NCBI RefSeq assembly: GCF_003063315.1
Contig: NZ_NERV01000004.1
Span: forward strand, 309,192-373,191
Direction of reading: 5' to 3'
DNA: 64,000 bases
Source of the DNA: Limnohabitans sp. T6-5
Lineage (GTDB): Bacteria > Pseudomonadota > Gammaproteobacteria > Burkholderiales > Burkholderiaceae_C
Part shown: piece after piece, positions 38,568 through 48,303 of the stretch
Layout: every line of letters starts with the position of its first letter
How positions within the stretch are numbered: position 1 is the first letter of the stretch
Notes under the pieces: generated by a model
Seen by the model: only the letters and a program-made list of their open reading frames with translations
Databases searched by the model: none
Told to the model about the DNA's origin: nothing
Program-made: the position numbers and the translations under genes

Positions 38568-39832
38568 CAAGCCTCCATCACTTTGCGCCAGTATTCGTAC
38601 ATGCCCCGGATCAGCGTTTCGGTCACCATGTGGTCAGTCTCGCCCACATCGCGCCCGCCCAACTCCACCAGCATGCGGTGCGCGGGTTTGGTCTCGAACG
38701 CCTGCTGCGAGAACTCGATCACCTCGCCGTCGTCCGCGCTCACAAAACCGGCCGGGCCAAACAGGTTGGACTGGCGCAGGCGGCGCTCGTGCATCTCGGG
38801 CGTGTCGTCTTCAAAGCCGAAGTGCGTCCAGACAAAATCAAACGCACCATGCCCATCGGGCTGGATGTGCCGGGTGGACACGCTGTTGACCTGCTGCTGG
38901 AAAATCACACTCGGGAACAGCGTCATCATCACCGCCGAGGGCATCTGGTCTTCCATCTTCCACCAGTCTTCGGGCACGATGTCCAAGAAGCTCGGGTCGT
39001 TGAGCTGCATGCTTTCTTTGAAGCTGCTCACTTGCGTGACTTGCGACGCCTGCCCCGTGGCTTGGCCAGCACTGCCTCGGGTCGAGACCATGGCCGCATG
39101 GCGGTGGTGCGCGTCCATGCGAAGCTCGCTCTTGTTGTCGGCACGCCAGAGGCCAAAGGTCACAAACCAGGTGTGCAGCAAGCCGGGGTGATACGGATCC
39201 TTGATGTTTTCCTGCATCAGCTTCCAGTTGCCCGGAATGCGCTGGCGGTTGTAGCCCAGCACCACCAGCTTGCGGCCGTTGAACAGGCGGTCAAAGTATT
39301 TCAGGATGGTCGGACCCATGAAGTCCTCGAGCGACTCCACGTTGTGGTCGAACGACGCGAACACCACCCCACCTCGGGTGGCCACTTTCAGGGCTGTGAG
39401 GCCGTGGTCCTTGGGGTCAAAGTCGGCGGGCATGCCGCCGTTGACCTTGCCGTCTTGGCGCACGCCGCGCCGAAAAGGCACGCCCTGCAAGTCGCCCTTG
39501 AGCGTGTAGCTCCACTGGTGGTAGGGGCAGACAAACTCATTTTTGTTGCCATGGCGCTCGCGGCAAAACTGCATGCCCCGGTGGGCGCAGACGTTCTCGA
39601 CCACATGGATCTGCCCGTCGGTGGCACGCGTCATGATGACCGAGCGCTCGCCCACCACCGTGCGCTTGAAGTCGCCGGGGTTCGGTATCTCGGCCTCCAG
39701 GCCCACGTAGCTCCAGTGGCTTTTGTAAAAGAAGCGCTCCAGCTCCTTCTTGTGCCGGTCTTCGTCGGTGTACAAGGCAAACGGGACACGGCTGGTGCCT
39801 TCCGTTTCCCAGTGAATGGGGTGTTCGGTCAT
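38567..39832 (-). CDS. Aromatic-ring oxygenase, alpha (large) subunit, NagG/AndAc-like
   Basis: The catalytic subunit (421 residues) carries an N-terminal Rieske cluster (C82, H84, C102, H105; [10 protein letters not shown]...VCPYHQW) and a mononuclear iron site with the D-x2-H-x4-H motif (D212, H215, H220 in [11 protein letters not shown]). Overall sequence resembles the salicylate 5-hydroxylase/anthranilate dioxygenase group. With the divergent NahR-like regulator, hydroxylation of a salicylate- or anthranilate-like acid is the best guess, though the true substrate is unknown. The start ([12 protein letters not shown]) is conserved in this group. It is the first gene of the alpha-beta-ferredoxin set. 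Confidence 0.92.
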   Translation of the reverse strand: MTEHPIHWETEGTSRVPFALYTDEDRHKKELERFFYKSHWSYVGLEAEIPNPGDFKRTVVGERSVIMTRATDGQIHVVENVCAHRGMQFCRERHGNKNEFVCPYHQWSYTLKGDLQGVPFRRGVRQDGKVNGGMPADFDPKDHGLTALKVATRGGVVFASFDHNVESLEDFMGPTILKYFDRLFNGRKLVVLGYNRQRIPGNWKLMQENIKDPYHPGLLHTWFVTFGLWRADNKSELRMDAHHRHAAMVSTRGSAGQATGQASQVTQVSSFKESMQLNDPSFLDIVPEDWWKMEDQMPSAVMMTLFPSVIFQQQVNSVSTRHIQPDGHGAFDFVWTHFGFEDDTPEMHERRLRQSNLFGPAGFVSADDGEVIEFSQQAFETKPAHRMLVELGGRDVGETDHMVTETLIRGMYEYWRKVMEA

Positions 39833-39857
39833 GGGTAGCGCTCCTCAATTCTTTTTT

Positions 39858-39941
39858 GTAGGAGCGACGCCCTCGTCGCGATGGGGTTTGCAAACCGCAT
39901 CCGCAAATCGAAAACCTTCGCGACGGGGGCGTCGCTCCTAC
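39858..39941. repeat. GGAG-type REP pair in divergent promoter region
   Basis: GTAGGAGCGACGCCC, then TCGTCGCGA, faces the inverse TTCGCGACGGGGGC, then GTCGCTCCTAC. It fills most of the space between the oxygenase alpha-subunit start and the Fur-like site before the LysR gene. Confidence 0.8.
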
Positions 39942-39981
39942 AGTGGACGCCATCATGCGCAAAGCTTTGATTTTCGTAAAT

Positions 39982-40016
39982 CGAATTTCAAAGATAATCA
40001 TTATCCGAATTTCAAA
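39982..40016. promoter_or_regulatory. Fur-box-like palindrome between direct repeats
   Basis: GATAATCATTATC (39993-40005) is a perfect palindrome. The 19-bp span 39987-40005 matches 15 of 19 positions of the classical Fur box. It is flanked by two copies of CGAATTTCAAA (39982 and 40006). It lies 24 bp before the LysR start and 154 bp or more from the oxygenase start. It may bind Fur, the LysR protein, or both; this is inferred. Confidence 0.55.
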
Positions 40017-40029
40017 TACCACTCATCGC

Positions 40030-40965
40030 ATGGAACTCGCCCGCCTCGACCTGAACCTGCTGCTGGTGTTTCACCACCTGCTGCGCGAAAAGCGCGTGTC
40101 TGCCGTGGCCACCGTGCTGGGCATGAGCCAGCCCGCCGTCAGCAGTGCGCTGGGCCGCCTGCGCAGCAGCTTGGGCGACGAGTTGTTTTTGCGCACCCAG
40201 CGCGGCATGGCGCCCACGCCCTACGCCCTGCAGCTGGCCGAACCCGTGGCCACCGCGCTCGACGGCTTGCAGCAAGCGCTCAATGTGCGCGCCTCGTTTG
40301 ACCCCGCCACCAGCGAGCGGCGTTTCACCCTGGCCATGACCGATGTGGGCGAAATGTATTTCCTGCCCGTGCTGATGGACGCGCTGGCTGGGGCTGCCCC
40401 CGGCGTCACGCTCAACGTGGTGGCTGTGACCAGCGACAGCCTGAAAGACGACATGGCCTCTGGCCGCACCGACTTGGCGCTGGGCCTGCTGCCGCAGCTG
40501 CAGGCGGGTTTTTTTCAGCAAGCGCTGTTTCGCCAGCCCTATGTGTGCCTGATGCGCGAAGGCCACCCGCTGGCGACAGCCGCCGCACTGACGCTCACCG
40601 ACTTTGCCGCCGCCAGCCATGTGCGCGTGATCGCCGCAGGCACAGGGCACGGGCGTGTAGACGAAGCGCTGGAGCGCCAAGGGCTGCAGCGCCGCATTCG
40701 CCTCACGGTGCCGCACTATGTGGCTTTGGGCGATGTGCTGGGCCACTCGGACCTGATCGCCACCGTGCCCGAGCGCTTTGCCCAGCGCGTGACCGGCCCC
40801 TTTGCCCTGGCCACCCGCGCTCTGCCGCTGGCGGTGGACGGCAGCGCCATCCACCAGTTTTGGCACGCCCGACTGCACAAAGACCCAGGGCACCAGTGGC
40901 TGCGAGGGCAAGTCGCCCAACTGTTTGGCGACGGCAGCAAACCCGCAGCCGAGCAAACGGTGTAA
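40030..40965 (+). CDS. NahR-like LysR-type regulator
   Basis: The 311-residue product has the NahR/NodD-type N-terminus (MELARLDLNLLLVFHHLL), a winged helix-turn-helix (VSAVATVLGMSQPAVSSALGRLR) and the FFQ/FVRT-like LFLRTQRGMAPTPYA stretch. The effector domain shares NahR-like spans such as FTLAMTDVGEMYFLPVLMD and VRVIAAGTGHGRVDE. NahR and NagR respond to salicylate and activate naphthalene/salicylate genes. It is divergent from the oxygenase genes, the classic arrangement for LysR control of a catabolic operon. The ATG at 40030 was chosen because upstream codons run into the Fur-like site and do not match the family. Confidence 0.9.
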   Translation: MELARLDLNLLLVFHHLLREKRVSAVATVLGMSQPAVSSALGRLRSSLGDELFLRTQRGMAPTPYALQLAEPVATALDGLQQALNVRASFDPATSERRFTLAMTDVGEMYFLPVLMDALAGAAPGVTLNVVAVTSDSLKDDMASGRTDLALGLLPQLQAGFFQQALFRQPYVCLMREGHPLATAAALTLTDFAAASHVRVIAAGTGHGRVDEALERQGLQRRIRLTVPHYVALGDVLGHSDLIATVPERFAQRVTGPFALATRALPLAVDGSAIHQFWHARLHKDPGHQWLRGQVAQLFGDGSKPAAEQTV

Positions 40966-42276
<1,311 letters not shown>

Positions 42277-42283
42277 GGGATTT

Positions 42284-42325
42284 ATCCTTGCAAATCATGG
42301 AATGAAACTCCATAATTGCAAGGAT
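42284..42325. promoter_or_regulatory. Long inverted repeat overlapping ATPase start codon
   Basis: ATCCTTGCAAATCATGGA (42284-42301) is nearly the exact inverse of TCCATAATTGCAAGGAT (42309-42325), with a 7-base loop. The right arm includes the start codon's AT (ATG 42324-42326). It could be an operator or an mRNA hairpin hiding the start. No well-spaced ribosome-binding site lies outside it. Confidence 0.75.
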
Positions 42326-43493
42326 GTTTAAACGCCATTTGCAAGCTTTACTGGGTGAAGAACTCCAGTTTTCACCGGCCGTGGCCTTGCTCGGTCCCCG
42401 GCAGGTGGGCAAAACCACACTGGCACTGGAAGTGGCGCGCAACATTCCACACGTCTATCTCGACCTGGAATCAGATCGGGATCGCGGCAAACTGGCCCAG
42501 CCGGAGTTGTATCTGGAAAGTCACCTGGACAAACTGGTCATCCTGGACGAGGTGCACCGGGCGCCGGGCCTGTTTCCGGTGTTGCGCGGCCTGATTGACC
42601 AAGCCCGGCGCTCAGGGCGAGCATCCGGACAGTATTTGTTATTGGGCTCGGCCAGCCTGGATGTGCTGCATCAGTCAGGCGAAACACTGGCCGGTCGCAT
42701 CGCTTATCTGGAATTGGGCCCCTTGAATGTCCTGGAAACAGGCCAGGGCGCCATGGATGACTTGTGGCTCCGGGGTGGTTTTCCGCAAAGTCTGACCGCC
42801 CCCTCAGATGCCCGCAGCCTGCGCTGGCGAGAAAATTTCATCCGCACCTATCTGGAGCGCGACATTCCACAATTCGGCCCTCGCATCGCCGCCGAAACAT
42901 TGCGCCGCTTCTGGACCATGCTGGCCCACCACCAAGGCGGCATGCTCAACGTCGCCCAACTGGCGCGTAACCTGGGTGTGGATGTCAAAACCGCGCAAAG
43001 CTACATCGACCTCTTGTGTGACTTGCTGCTGGTGCGCAGGCTGGCCCCCTGGCACACCAACACCGGTAAGCGCTTGGTCAAAGCACCCAAGGTGTATGTG
43101 CGCGACAGCGGTCTGGTGCATGCGCTGCTGAACATCGAATCCAAAGAAAGTCTGCTCTCGCACATGGTGGTGGGTGCCAGCTGGGAGGGGTATTGCATTG
43201 AAACCCTGCTGGCCTGTGTGCCTGCGGGCGTGACGGGCTACTTTTACAGAACCAGCGGGGGGGCTGAAATTGATTTGCTGCTGGTTTGGCCAGGCGGGGA
43301 GCTTTGGGCCATTGAGATCAAACGCAGCAGCGCCCCCAAAGTGGAGCGCGGTTTTCACAGCGCCTGCGATGACCTCAAGCCCAGTCAAAAATGGGTGGTC
43401 TACCCGGGCCAGGAGACCTACCCACTTGCGGCAGACATTCAGGCGATTTCATTGCACGGCCTGTGCGAGAAACTCGCCCTCAACCGGGCGTGA
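42324..43493 (+). CDS. AAA+ ATPase with C-terminal DUF4143
   Basis: The 389-residue protein has an AAA_14-type ATPase domain with Walker A GPRQVGKTT (residues 24-32) and Walker B LVILDEVH (71-78). A winged-helix-like region (GMLNVAQLARNLGVDVKTAQSY) follows. The C-terminal DUF4143 domain has a PD-(D/E)xK-like core (GAEIDLLL...LWAIEIKRS). Such proteins are common, mobile and of unknown function. The start at 42324 fits the family N-terminus (MFKRHLQALL) but has AGG touching the ATG rather than a spaced ribosome-binding site, and lies in a long inverted repeat. It follows tgt by 47 bp and may be transcribed with it. Confidence 0.88.
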   Translation: MFKRHLQALLGEELQFSPAVALLGPRQVGKTTLALEVARNIPHVYLDLESDRDRGKLAQPELYLESHLDKLVILDEVHRAPGLFPVLRGLIDQARRSGRASGQYLLLGSASLDVLHQSGETLAGRIAYLELGPLNVLETGQGAMDDLWLRGGFPQSLTAPSDARSLRWRENFIRTYLERDIPQFGPRIAAETLRRFWTMLAHHQGGMLNVAQLARNLGVDVKTAQSYIDLLCDLLLVRRLAPWHTNTGKRLVKAPKVYVRDSGLVHALLNIESKESLLSHMVVGASWEGYCIETLLACVPAGVTGYFYRTSGGAEIDLLLVWPGGELWAIEIKRSSAPKVERGFHSACDDLKPSQKWVVYPGQETYPLAADIQAISLHGLCEKLALNRA

Positions 43494-43511
43494 AGAAAGT
43501 CGCCCGATCGC

Positions 43512-43979
43512 TCAGGCCTCAGCGCCTGCGTCATCCAACTTGGACATCGCCTCTGCCTTTTTATAGGGCGCCAAATCACGGATGTTCTTTTGCACCGCAA
43601 TGGCACTGAACAGGGCCAGGCAAAACGCCATGCCGTAAAAACCCTTTTCACTCATGGCCAAAGTGGCGTTCCACAAGCCCACGCCCAACAACAACATGAC
43701 CAGCCCCACGGACAACCAGCACAGCCCCATGTAAAGCCCGGTCACGGGAATGCCTTCGGCTTTGTCACGCACGCTTTTTTGCAGCGACACGGCGGCAAAC
43801 AAGCCGTACAAAAGCAAGGTGAAGTAGTAGCCCTTCTCGTTCAATGCCATCGCGGCATTCCACAAGCCCACCATGTAAGTCAACGCGCCGACCAGTAACG
43901 CCACCCAGGACGCAAAAACAAAGGCGCCTGTCGGCTGCTGCGTGCGTACGCTCAATTCTGTATTCATTGTTTTGTCCAT
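43512..43979 (-). CDS. yiaA: YiaA-family inner-membrane protein
   Basis: The 155-residue product has four hydrophobic segments in two related halves. Each half carries the signature GLWNA followed by NEKGYYF or SEKGFYG and then LQKSVRD or VQKNIRD. This duplicated pattern matches E. coli YiaA, an inner-membrane protein of unknown function. A second ATG at 43967 (MNTELS) is an equally possible start. The gene converges with the DUF4143 ATPase gene, 18 bp apart, with no clear terminator between them. Confidence 0.88.
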   Translation of the reverse strand: MDKTMNTELSVRTQQPTGAFVFASWVALLVGALTYMVGLWNAAMALNEKGYYFTLLLYGLFAAVSLQKSVRDKAEGIPVTGLYMGLCWLSVGLVMLLLGVGLWNATLAMSEKGFYGMAFCLALFSAIAVQKNIRDLAPYKKAEAMSKLDDAGAEA

Positions 43980-44050
43980 TTTTCAAAGTGATTGACGAGA
44001 CAATTATTGATTGCCAAAGTCATCTTTTTAAACAGGGTATGCCCCATGCG

Positions 44051-44851
44051 TCACCACAACAAACGCTGCGGCGCAGAGCCCAGGCCACTGCGTTCCAGCC
44101 AATCCAGTACTGAGTCCACCGTGACGGTCTCAATGCGGTCGGAAAACCGTTTGCCATTGGGGTGGTCGTCAAAACGGATGTGCGCCGTGGTGGTGCTTGC
44201 GCCCAAGCGTGTCAGCGGCCCCAGGCGCAATGTGCTGGGCTGATAGCCCTTGAACCCCAGCCAGGCCTGCGCCTGCGCCCGTTGGGTGATGCCGGGCTCT
44301 GCGGCCATGGCCATCGTCTCGATGGCCCATTGGTTCGATTGCTGGTAGCGCGTGCCCCAGGCATAAGACACCATGCTGTAGGCGGGCTCATGAAGCCGCG
44401 TGTTGCGGGTCGGATCGGTCAGCAAAGCCAGCAAGGGCGCTTGCAGCTGGGCTGCAGGCACAGACCACACGGCTTCGTGTCGCCAGAGGTTGTCCATGAA
44501 GAATTCCCCGAGGCCTTGTCGGTACACCGCGCCCTCAGCGGTGCCGCACTGGTTGAGCTTGTGCAACACGCGCCACGGTCCCGCTGAAGTCTTGTAGGCC
44601 CAGCCCAGATGCGAGTAACGCAGCTGATACGGCGTCAAGTCCTGCCCTGCCCGACCCACCACCACCACCCTGGCACCCGTGCGGGCAAACACGGCATCCA
44701 GCGCTTCGGAGGTGCGTTGCGCCAGTGCCAGGCCCTGAGAAAGGGTTTGCGCGGTCATCGGCTGCTGATCGCACGAACGCCCCGCATGCGCCACCGACGC
44801 CATCACCCAACCCACAGCCAGCGCTACCGACTTCATCGTCAAGGTGTTCAT
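44051..44851 (-). CDS. Exported DUF2145 protein
   Basis: The 266-residue product has a signal peptide (MNTLTMKSVALAVGWVMASVAHA) and a DUF2145-like body with YSHLGWAYK, VLHKLNQCGT, QGLGEFFMDNLW, HEPAYSMVSYAWGTRYQQSNQW and a C-terminal AHIRFDDHP. The fold recalls permuted papain-like/NlpC enzymes, but I do not assign activity. The ATG at 44851 follows AGGAGA by 6 bp, so the longer frame is rejected. It is the second gene of a two-gene operon, 17 bp after the hydrophobic protein. Confidence 0.85.
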   Translation of the reverse strand: MNTLTMKSVALAVGWVMASVAHAGRSCDQQPMTAQTLSQGLALAQRTSEALDAVFARTGARVVVVGRAGQDLTPYQLRYSHLGWAYKTSAGPWRVLHKLNQCGTAEGAVYRQGLGEFFMDNLWRHEAVWSVPAAQLQAPLLALLTDPTRNTRLHEPAYSMVSYAWGTRYQQSNQWAIETMAMAAEPGITQRAQAQAWLGFKGYQPSTLRLGPLTRLGASTTTAHIRFDDHPNGKRFSDRIETVTVDSVLDWLERSGLGSAPQRLLW

Positions 44852-44868
44852 TTCGTCTCTCCTGCGCT

Positions 44869-45327
44869 TCAAAACGACACACGCTCGTTGTGCAGCAAAG
44901 CGCGTCCCAGCTGATTGGGAATGAAGGCAATCACTTCCCCCGCCACCGAGAGCACCACACCCGCCGTGATCACGCTCACAGCCACGGCCGTGCCCACGCC
45001 AGCAGAGACCGCTTTGGCGCCGCGCCCAGCCACCGCGACACTGGCCCGCGCACCGTCAGACGCCCTCTCCAGCACATAGACCGTGCCAGTTGCCGAGGCC
45101 TCAACAGCCTTGACCACCAGCACCGCCCCACTGACCGCCAGCGCCACGGGCACCGCACTCACGGCCACAGCACCCCCTACCACACTGCCCGCCACGCCCA
45201 CCACCGAAGCCACAGGCAAAGCCGACACCGCCAGCGAAGCCTCACTCTGTGCTTGCGCAGAACCTGCGGCCAAGCTCAGCGCCAGCGAAGCGGCCAAAAC
45301 CATGTTTTTCAAATGAAAGTGAGTCAT
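44869..45327 (-). CDS. Exported hydrophobic protein, DUF2145 partner
   Basis: The 152-residue protein has a signal peptide (MTHFHLKNMVLAASLALSLAAGSAQA). The body is unusually rich in Ala, Val, Ser and Gly, with several stretches able to span a membrane (SVVGVAGSVVGGAVAVSAV; AGVGTAVAVSVITAGVVLSV), and a charged end (LLHNERVSF). The ATG at 45327 has an AGGAG site that lies in a palindrome (45335-45348). It is 17 bp upstream of the DUF2145 gene, so the two products probably work together in the envelope. Function unknown. Confidence 0.78.
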   Translation of the reverse strand: MTHFHLKNMVLAASLALSLAAGSAQAQSEASLAVSALPVASVVGVAGSVVGGAVAVSAVPVALAVSGAVLVVKAVEASATGTVYVLERASDGARASVAVAGRGAKAVSAGVGTAVAVSVITAGVVLSVAGEVIAFIPNQLGRALLHNERVSF

Positions 45328-45334
45328 GTCGAAA

Positions 45335-45348
45335 CTCCTGAACAGGAG
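45335..45348 (-). promoter_or_regulatory. Palindrome enclosing a ribosome-binding site
   Basis: CTCCTG-AA-CAGGAG is a perfect inverted repeat. On the minus-strand mRNA the AGGAG used by the gene starting at 45327 would pair with CTCCT just upstream. This could hide the ribosome-binding site, but the loop is only two bases long. Confidence 0.45.
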
Positions 45349-45682
45349 GGGTTGGTTGAACATGCCGCGATGGTGCCGCGGCAAAGCTCAAACAAGGCTC
45401 GAAATCTGACTCTGGCGCACATGGAGTCACTGTGGGTATCGAAATTGGCTACTTGATCACGTTCCCGTGGCTGGCTGGTGTGTCGTGCAGATAGCCAGGC
45501 AAAACGTTTGAGGTCCTTATTCAGTTAAAAAAATACGTGCGGGCAACGACACTCATCACCATGCCAAGTACGAATGCACATATGGCGCTTTCATTTGCTA
45601 CACCCCGAATGAGCCGAAGCGAAGCCCTTCGGCGTCTTGACGTTGAAGCACTAAAGTAATTGATTTTTCAAATTGGCTTCTT
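45349..45682. other. Intergenic region, no clear gene
   Basis: It holds a short CCGCG...CGCGG palindrome at about 45363-45379. From 45598 there is a second short minus-strand frame (to 45789) that may be the displaced continuation of the small ORF at 45683. Nothing else was recognised. Confidence 0.5.
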
Positions 45683-45874
45683 TCATTCGAATAGCCACGT
45701 TCTCTTAAAGTCGTTTGCATAGATGTGGCAAACAGTATTGAGCGCCCTATTACCCAGCGCTTGACCACCTGCATAGTCAGGGCCTGCAAACTTGCCGAAC
45801 CGGGGAATCAATTCAGTCAGTGCGGTATAGCCATTTGTTGCATGGGGTGCTGTGGGACGTGTGTTGTCGGTCAT
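45683..45874 (-). CDS. Small ORF, possible remnant of a toxin-like gene
   Basis: The 63-residue frame begins MTDNTRPTAPHATNGY and contains LIPRFGKFAGPDYAGGQALG. This faintly recalls the G-P-x-Y-x-G-G stretch of phospholipase-like domains in RTX-linked proteins. It has an AAGAAG site 8 bp before the ATG. It stops early, and an overlapping frame ending at 45598 continues with plausible residues (RQDAEGLRFGSFGV), so a frameshift is possible. It is downstream of other island genes on the same strand. Function not assigned. Confidence 0.4.
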   Translation of the reverse strand: MTDNTRPTAPHATNGYTALTELIPRFGKFAGPDYAGGQALGNRALNTVCHIYANDFKRTWLFE

Positions 45875-45906
45875 GGAGATGCTTCTTGAATATTGAAAAA
45901 ATTGGG

Positions 45907-47118
45907 TCAGTTAAGAAACTCGATGTCTGGCCAGAAAACTGTTTGGGGGCGCGCGCCCTCTACAGGTGCCAGGGATTGCAAGAACATGACCGGCTCGGGC
46001 GGTGCGCGACGGACATCTTGTATAAAGTACCCGTCTACCCTGCTGGGAAAGGCGTAGCCAAACGAAATGCCCGACAGTACGACTGCAACTTCTTTACTAA
46101 AGATATGGGCCGTTGATGGGGAGTAGTTGCTACTGATTCCACTAGGCGTAAGTGGCAACAATAGCGTTCGTTCCTTGCCAGGCGTTGTGCTTCTGACCTC
46201 TAGGTGTGAGCCTCGCACAATCCATGTTTTGCTATCCACGCGTGCCATGATCGTGCTAAAAAAAGGATCGGCACTGCGCGTCGGTATCCCAGTCGCTATA
46301 CGCGGGTTGGCTGTATTTGTCGCAAGGCATTTGATGCCAGCGTGCACGTCCATACGATCCGGCACAGAAAACGCGAAACCACAAATAGCAAAACTTTCCC
46401 CTGTGTCGTCATAGAACGGGCCCGTTGCCTCGCGCTCCCACAGCACACGCGTAGCGGCACGGTCGTGTTTAGGCGTTTCAACTTTGGTTTTGATGTTGTA
46501 TTCAAAAACATCACGGTGGTTCAAGTTTCGGCCACTGGCCAAGGTGACGTTGCCCAATGAACGCCAGTACAAAAGAGCCTGTCCATCGGGGTGCCATGCA
46601 GGTTTTGCTGCTGTTCTGACTTCGTCAATCACCGTGCTGCCAATTAACGTGTCTGCCGATTCGTTATAGCCAAGCTGCCCTTCACGAAACGCGCAGCTTT
46701 GGGGTACGGGCAGTGCAGGCAAAGGTTGCGCTAACCCTTGGCAATCCGCGACAACATATGCCAGCTGCCGCCCATCACGAGAAATGTCTGGCCAGAAATA
46801 GCTCTTGTTGGCGTCCTGCCCCGGAAGCAACGACCATGTACCCGTGCTTTCGATGCCGTTGGGCATGAGTTTGCCGGGCTGGTCGGGCTCCCACTTCACC
46901 AGCTTGCAGTAGGTGGGCGTGACAACACTGCATAAATTAACAACGCCCCAAGACGCATCGGGGGAAAATTTGGCACTGATAGGAAACCAACGTACTTTGA
47001 TCTTGGCACTTGGCGAATTGGCAATTGACGCGTTTGTAATCTGCGCGGTTGCACATGCCACAAACATGGTCAACAGCACGGTTGTCAAAACCCGGACGGG
47101 TTTAGCGTGATCGCTCAT
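45907..47118 (-). CDS. Secreted beta-propeller-like protein, unknown function
   Basis: The 403-residue product begins with a signal peptide (VLTTVLLTMFVACATA, cleavage before QITN). It then shows repeated strands of the TolB/WD40-like kind: ISAKFSPDASWGVVNL, WPDISRDGRQLAYVV and PAWHPDGQALLYWRS, each with a P-D-G or P-D-A turn. Several cysteines are spread through it (for example NLCSVVTPTYCKLVKW). I recognise no enzyme motif. Its ATG overlaps the stop of an upstream RTX-repeat ORF by 4 bp (ATGA), so the two are translationally coupled. It may be an envelope or secreted partner of that ORF (inference). Confidence 0.72.
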   Translation of the reverse strand: MSDHAKPVRVLTTVLLTMFVACATAQITNASIANSPSAKIKVRWFPISAKFSPDASWGVVNLCSVVTPTYCKLVKWEPDQPGKLMPNGIESTGTWSLLPGQDANKSYFWPDISRDGRQLAYVVADCQGLAQPLPALPVPQSCAFREGQLGYNESADTLIGSTVIDEVRTAAKPAWHPDGQALLYWRSLGNVTLASGRNLNHRDVFEYNIKTKVETPKHDRAATRVLWEREATGPFYDDTGESFAICGFAFSVPDRMDVHAGIKCLATNTANPRIATGIPTRSADPFFSTIMARVDSKTWIVRGSHLEVRSTTPGKERTLLLPLTPSGISSNYSPSTAHIFSKEVAVVLSGISFGYAFPSRVDGYFIQDVRRAPPEPVMFLQSLAPVEGARPQTVFWPDIEFLN

Positions 47119-47684
47119 GCCACCATCCTCCAGTGAAGATCGTTGGACACAAGAGCGTCTTTAAAGCTCAGCTTTTCTATGTCCGTGAGCGTGTCCGCCC
47201 CATCACAGCCCCAGGCCATATCGTCACCATTGCCCTCCACCAGCGCGTCGTTGTCTACACCACCGTCCAGCAGGTCATTGCCGTCTTGCCCCAGCAACAC
47301 ATCGTCACCCTCTTCGCCATAGACCTTGCCGTCGCCGGTGAAGCCATATTCCGTGTCATTGCCCGTGCCGCCCCACAGGTTGTCGTTGCGCGTGGAGCCG
47401 CCCATCTCGTCGTTACCCCCTCCGCCGAAGAAGTGCACCAGCAAGCTGTTGTTAAAAAACCCCGTATTCGCATAGGTGCTGCCGTCAAAGCTGTCGGCCC
47501 CATCGGTGCCGCGCAAGCTGCGATAGTTGCTGGCGGTCACGCCTTCGTAGGCAGATGCACCGGGCAAGACTGCCGCTGCCGGTGTGCCGGGTTCGCTGAA
47601 CGTGAGTGCCTGCGGGCGTTGCGTGAGCACGTTGATCGTGGGTGCAAAAAGCGCATCAGCAGAGGCCGACAGACACGGGTCCAT
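47115..47684 (-). CDS. Short RTX-repeat protein or gene fragment
   Basis: From the ATG at 47684 about 189 residues are encoded. The N-terminal part (ALTFSEPGTPAAAVLPG) is followed by degenerate RTX repeats (GGGGNDEMGGSTRNDNLWGG, GEEGDDVLLGQDGNDLLDGG). The end (LTDIEKLSFKDALV) is typical of RTX tails. The frame continues upstream to 47861, but that stretch overlaps another gene by 53 bp and contains half of a REP (47703-47720), so it is unlikely to be translated. It is far shorter than RTX toxins and is probably a truncated relic, although coupling to the next gene suggests it is still expressed. Confidence 0.6.
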   Translation of the reverse strand: MDPCLSASADALFAPTINVLTQRPQALTFSEPGTPAAAVLPGASAYEGVTASNYRSLRGTDGADSFDGSTYANTGFFNNSLLVHFFGGGGNDEMGGSTRNDNLWGGTGNDTEYGFTGDGKVYGEEGDDVLLGQDGNDLLDGGVDNDALVEGNGDDMAWGCDGADTLTDIEKLSFKDALVSNDLHWRMVA

Positions 47685-47702
47685 TGGGCAGACCCACACA
47701 TG

Positions 47703-47720
47703 GTGGGAGCCAGCCCTCGC
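47703..47720. repeat. Half of a GGAG-type REP
   Basis: GTGGGAGCCAGCCCTCGC matches one arm of the REP pairs at 37990 and 52299 but has no facing partner. It lies just upstream of the start of the RTX fragment. Confidence 0.55.
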
Positions 47721-47808
47721 AAAAAACCATCCCAATCGCCATCGCTTGCGCAACACATGTACAGCGCACGAGGAAAAAAATTGGGATCTGCCCCCGAATT
47801 TCCTCATT

Positions 47809-48303
47809 TCACACCTCATGTTTTCTAAACCACAACAATCCAGCCAAGCGACCGGAGACAATAAAACATGAACAAACCGCCATATACCACTTAAAAATCG
47901 AACCCATCGACTCCTCCTTTATTGCTGTAAACAGATAAACGCTTATCGCAATAAAAATGAAAAAAGTTATCTTGGACAAAAGGCGTTTTTTTAACGGCCC
48001 ACAAATCAATATCCGCCCTAAAAAACTACCTTCTTGGATTTTCAGCATCATCAAAAACAAAAATGCTGACGAAAACAGCACCATCACTTGGCACAAGTAC
48101 ATTGCAATATACTTATCCAAAAAATTGAATATTACAACACTCAGCAGACTCGCACCGATTGACAAAATCCATATTGCCCTATATTTTGAATATTCTTCAG
48201 CCGGCACATGTTTTTTGGCGTTCCAAAAAAATAACAAATAAAGAAATAAAATAATGTCCAAACCGAAAAGGCCATACAACCAAGAATTTTTTTCATTTTC
48301 CAT
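47809..48303 (-). CDS. Small integral membrane protein
   Basis: The 164-residue product has about five hydrophobic segments: LFGLDIILFLYLLFFW, AIWILSIGASLLSVVIF, MYLCQVMVLFSSAFLFLMML, ITFFIFIAISVYLFTA and WYMAVCSCFIVSGRLAGLLW. Connecting loops are lysine-rich. AT-rich codons set it apart from core genes nearby, which suggests horizontal origin. No family was recognised. Its position beside an RTX fragment would suit an immunity-type membrane protein, but this is speculation. Confidence 0.65.
   Translation of the reverse strand: MENEKNSWLYGLFGLDIILFLYLLFFWNAKKHVPAEEYSKYRAIWILSIGASLLSVVIFNFLDKYIAMYLCQVMVLFSSAFLFLMMLKIQEGSFLGRILICGPLKKRLLSKITFFIFIAISVYLFTAIKEESMGSIFKWYMAVCSCFIVSGRLAGLLWFRKHEV

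Noticed and set aside
38013..39838. Long plus-strand frames opposite the Rieske oxygenase genes.
   Set aside because: The minus strand carries intact Rieske and iron-site motifs; the plus-strand translations are shadows.
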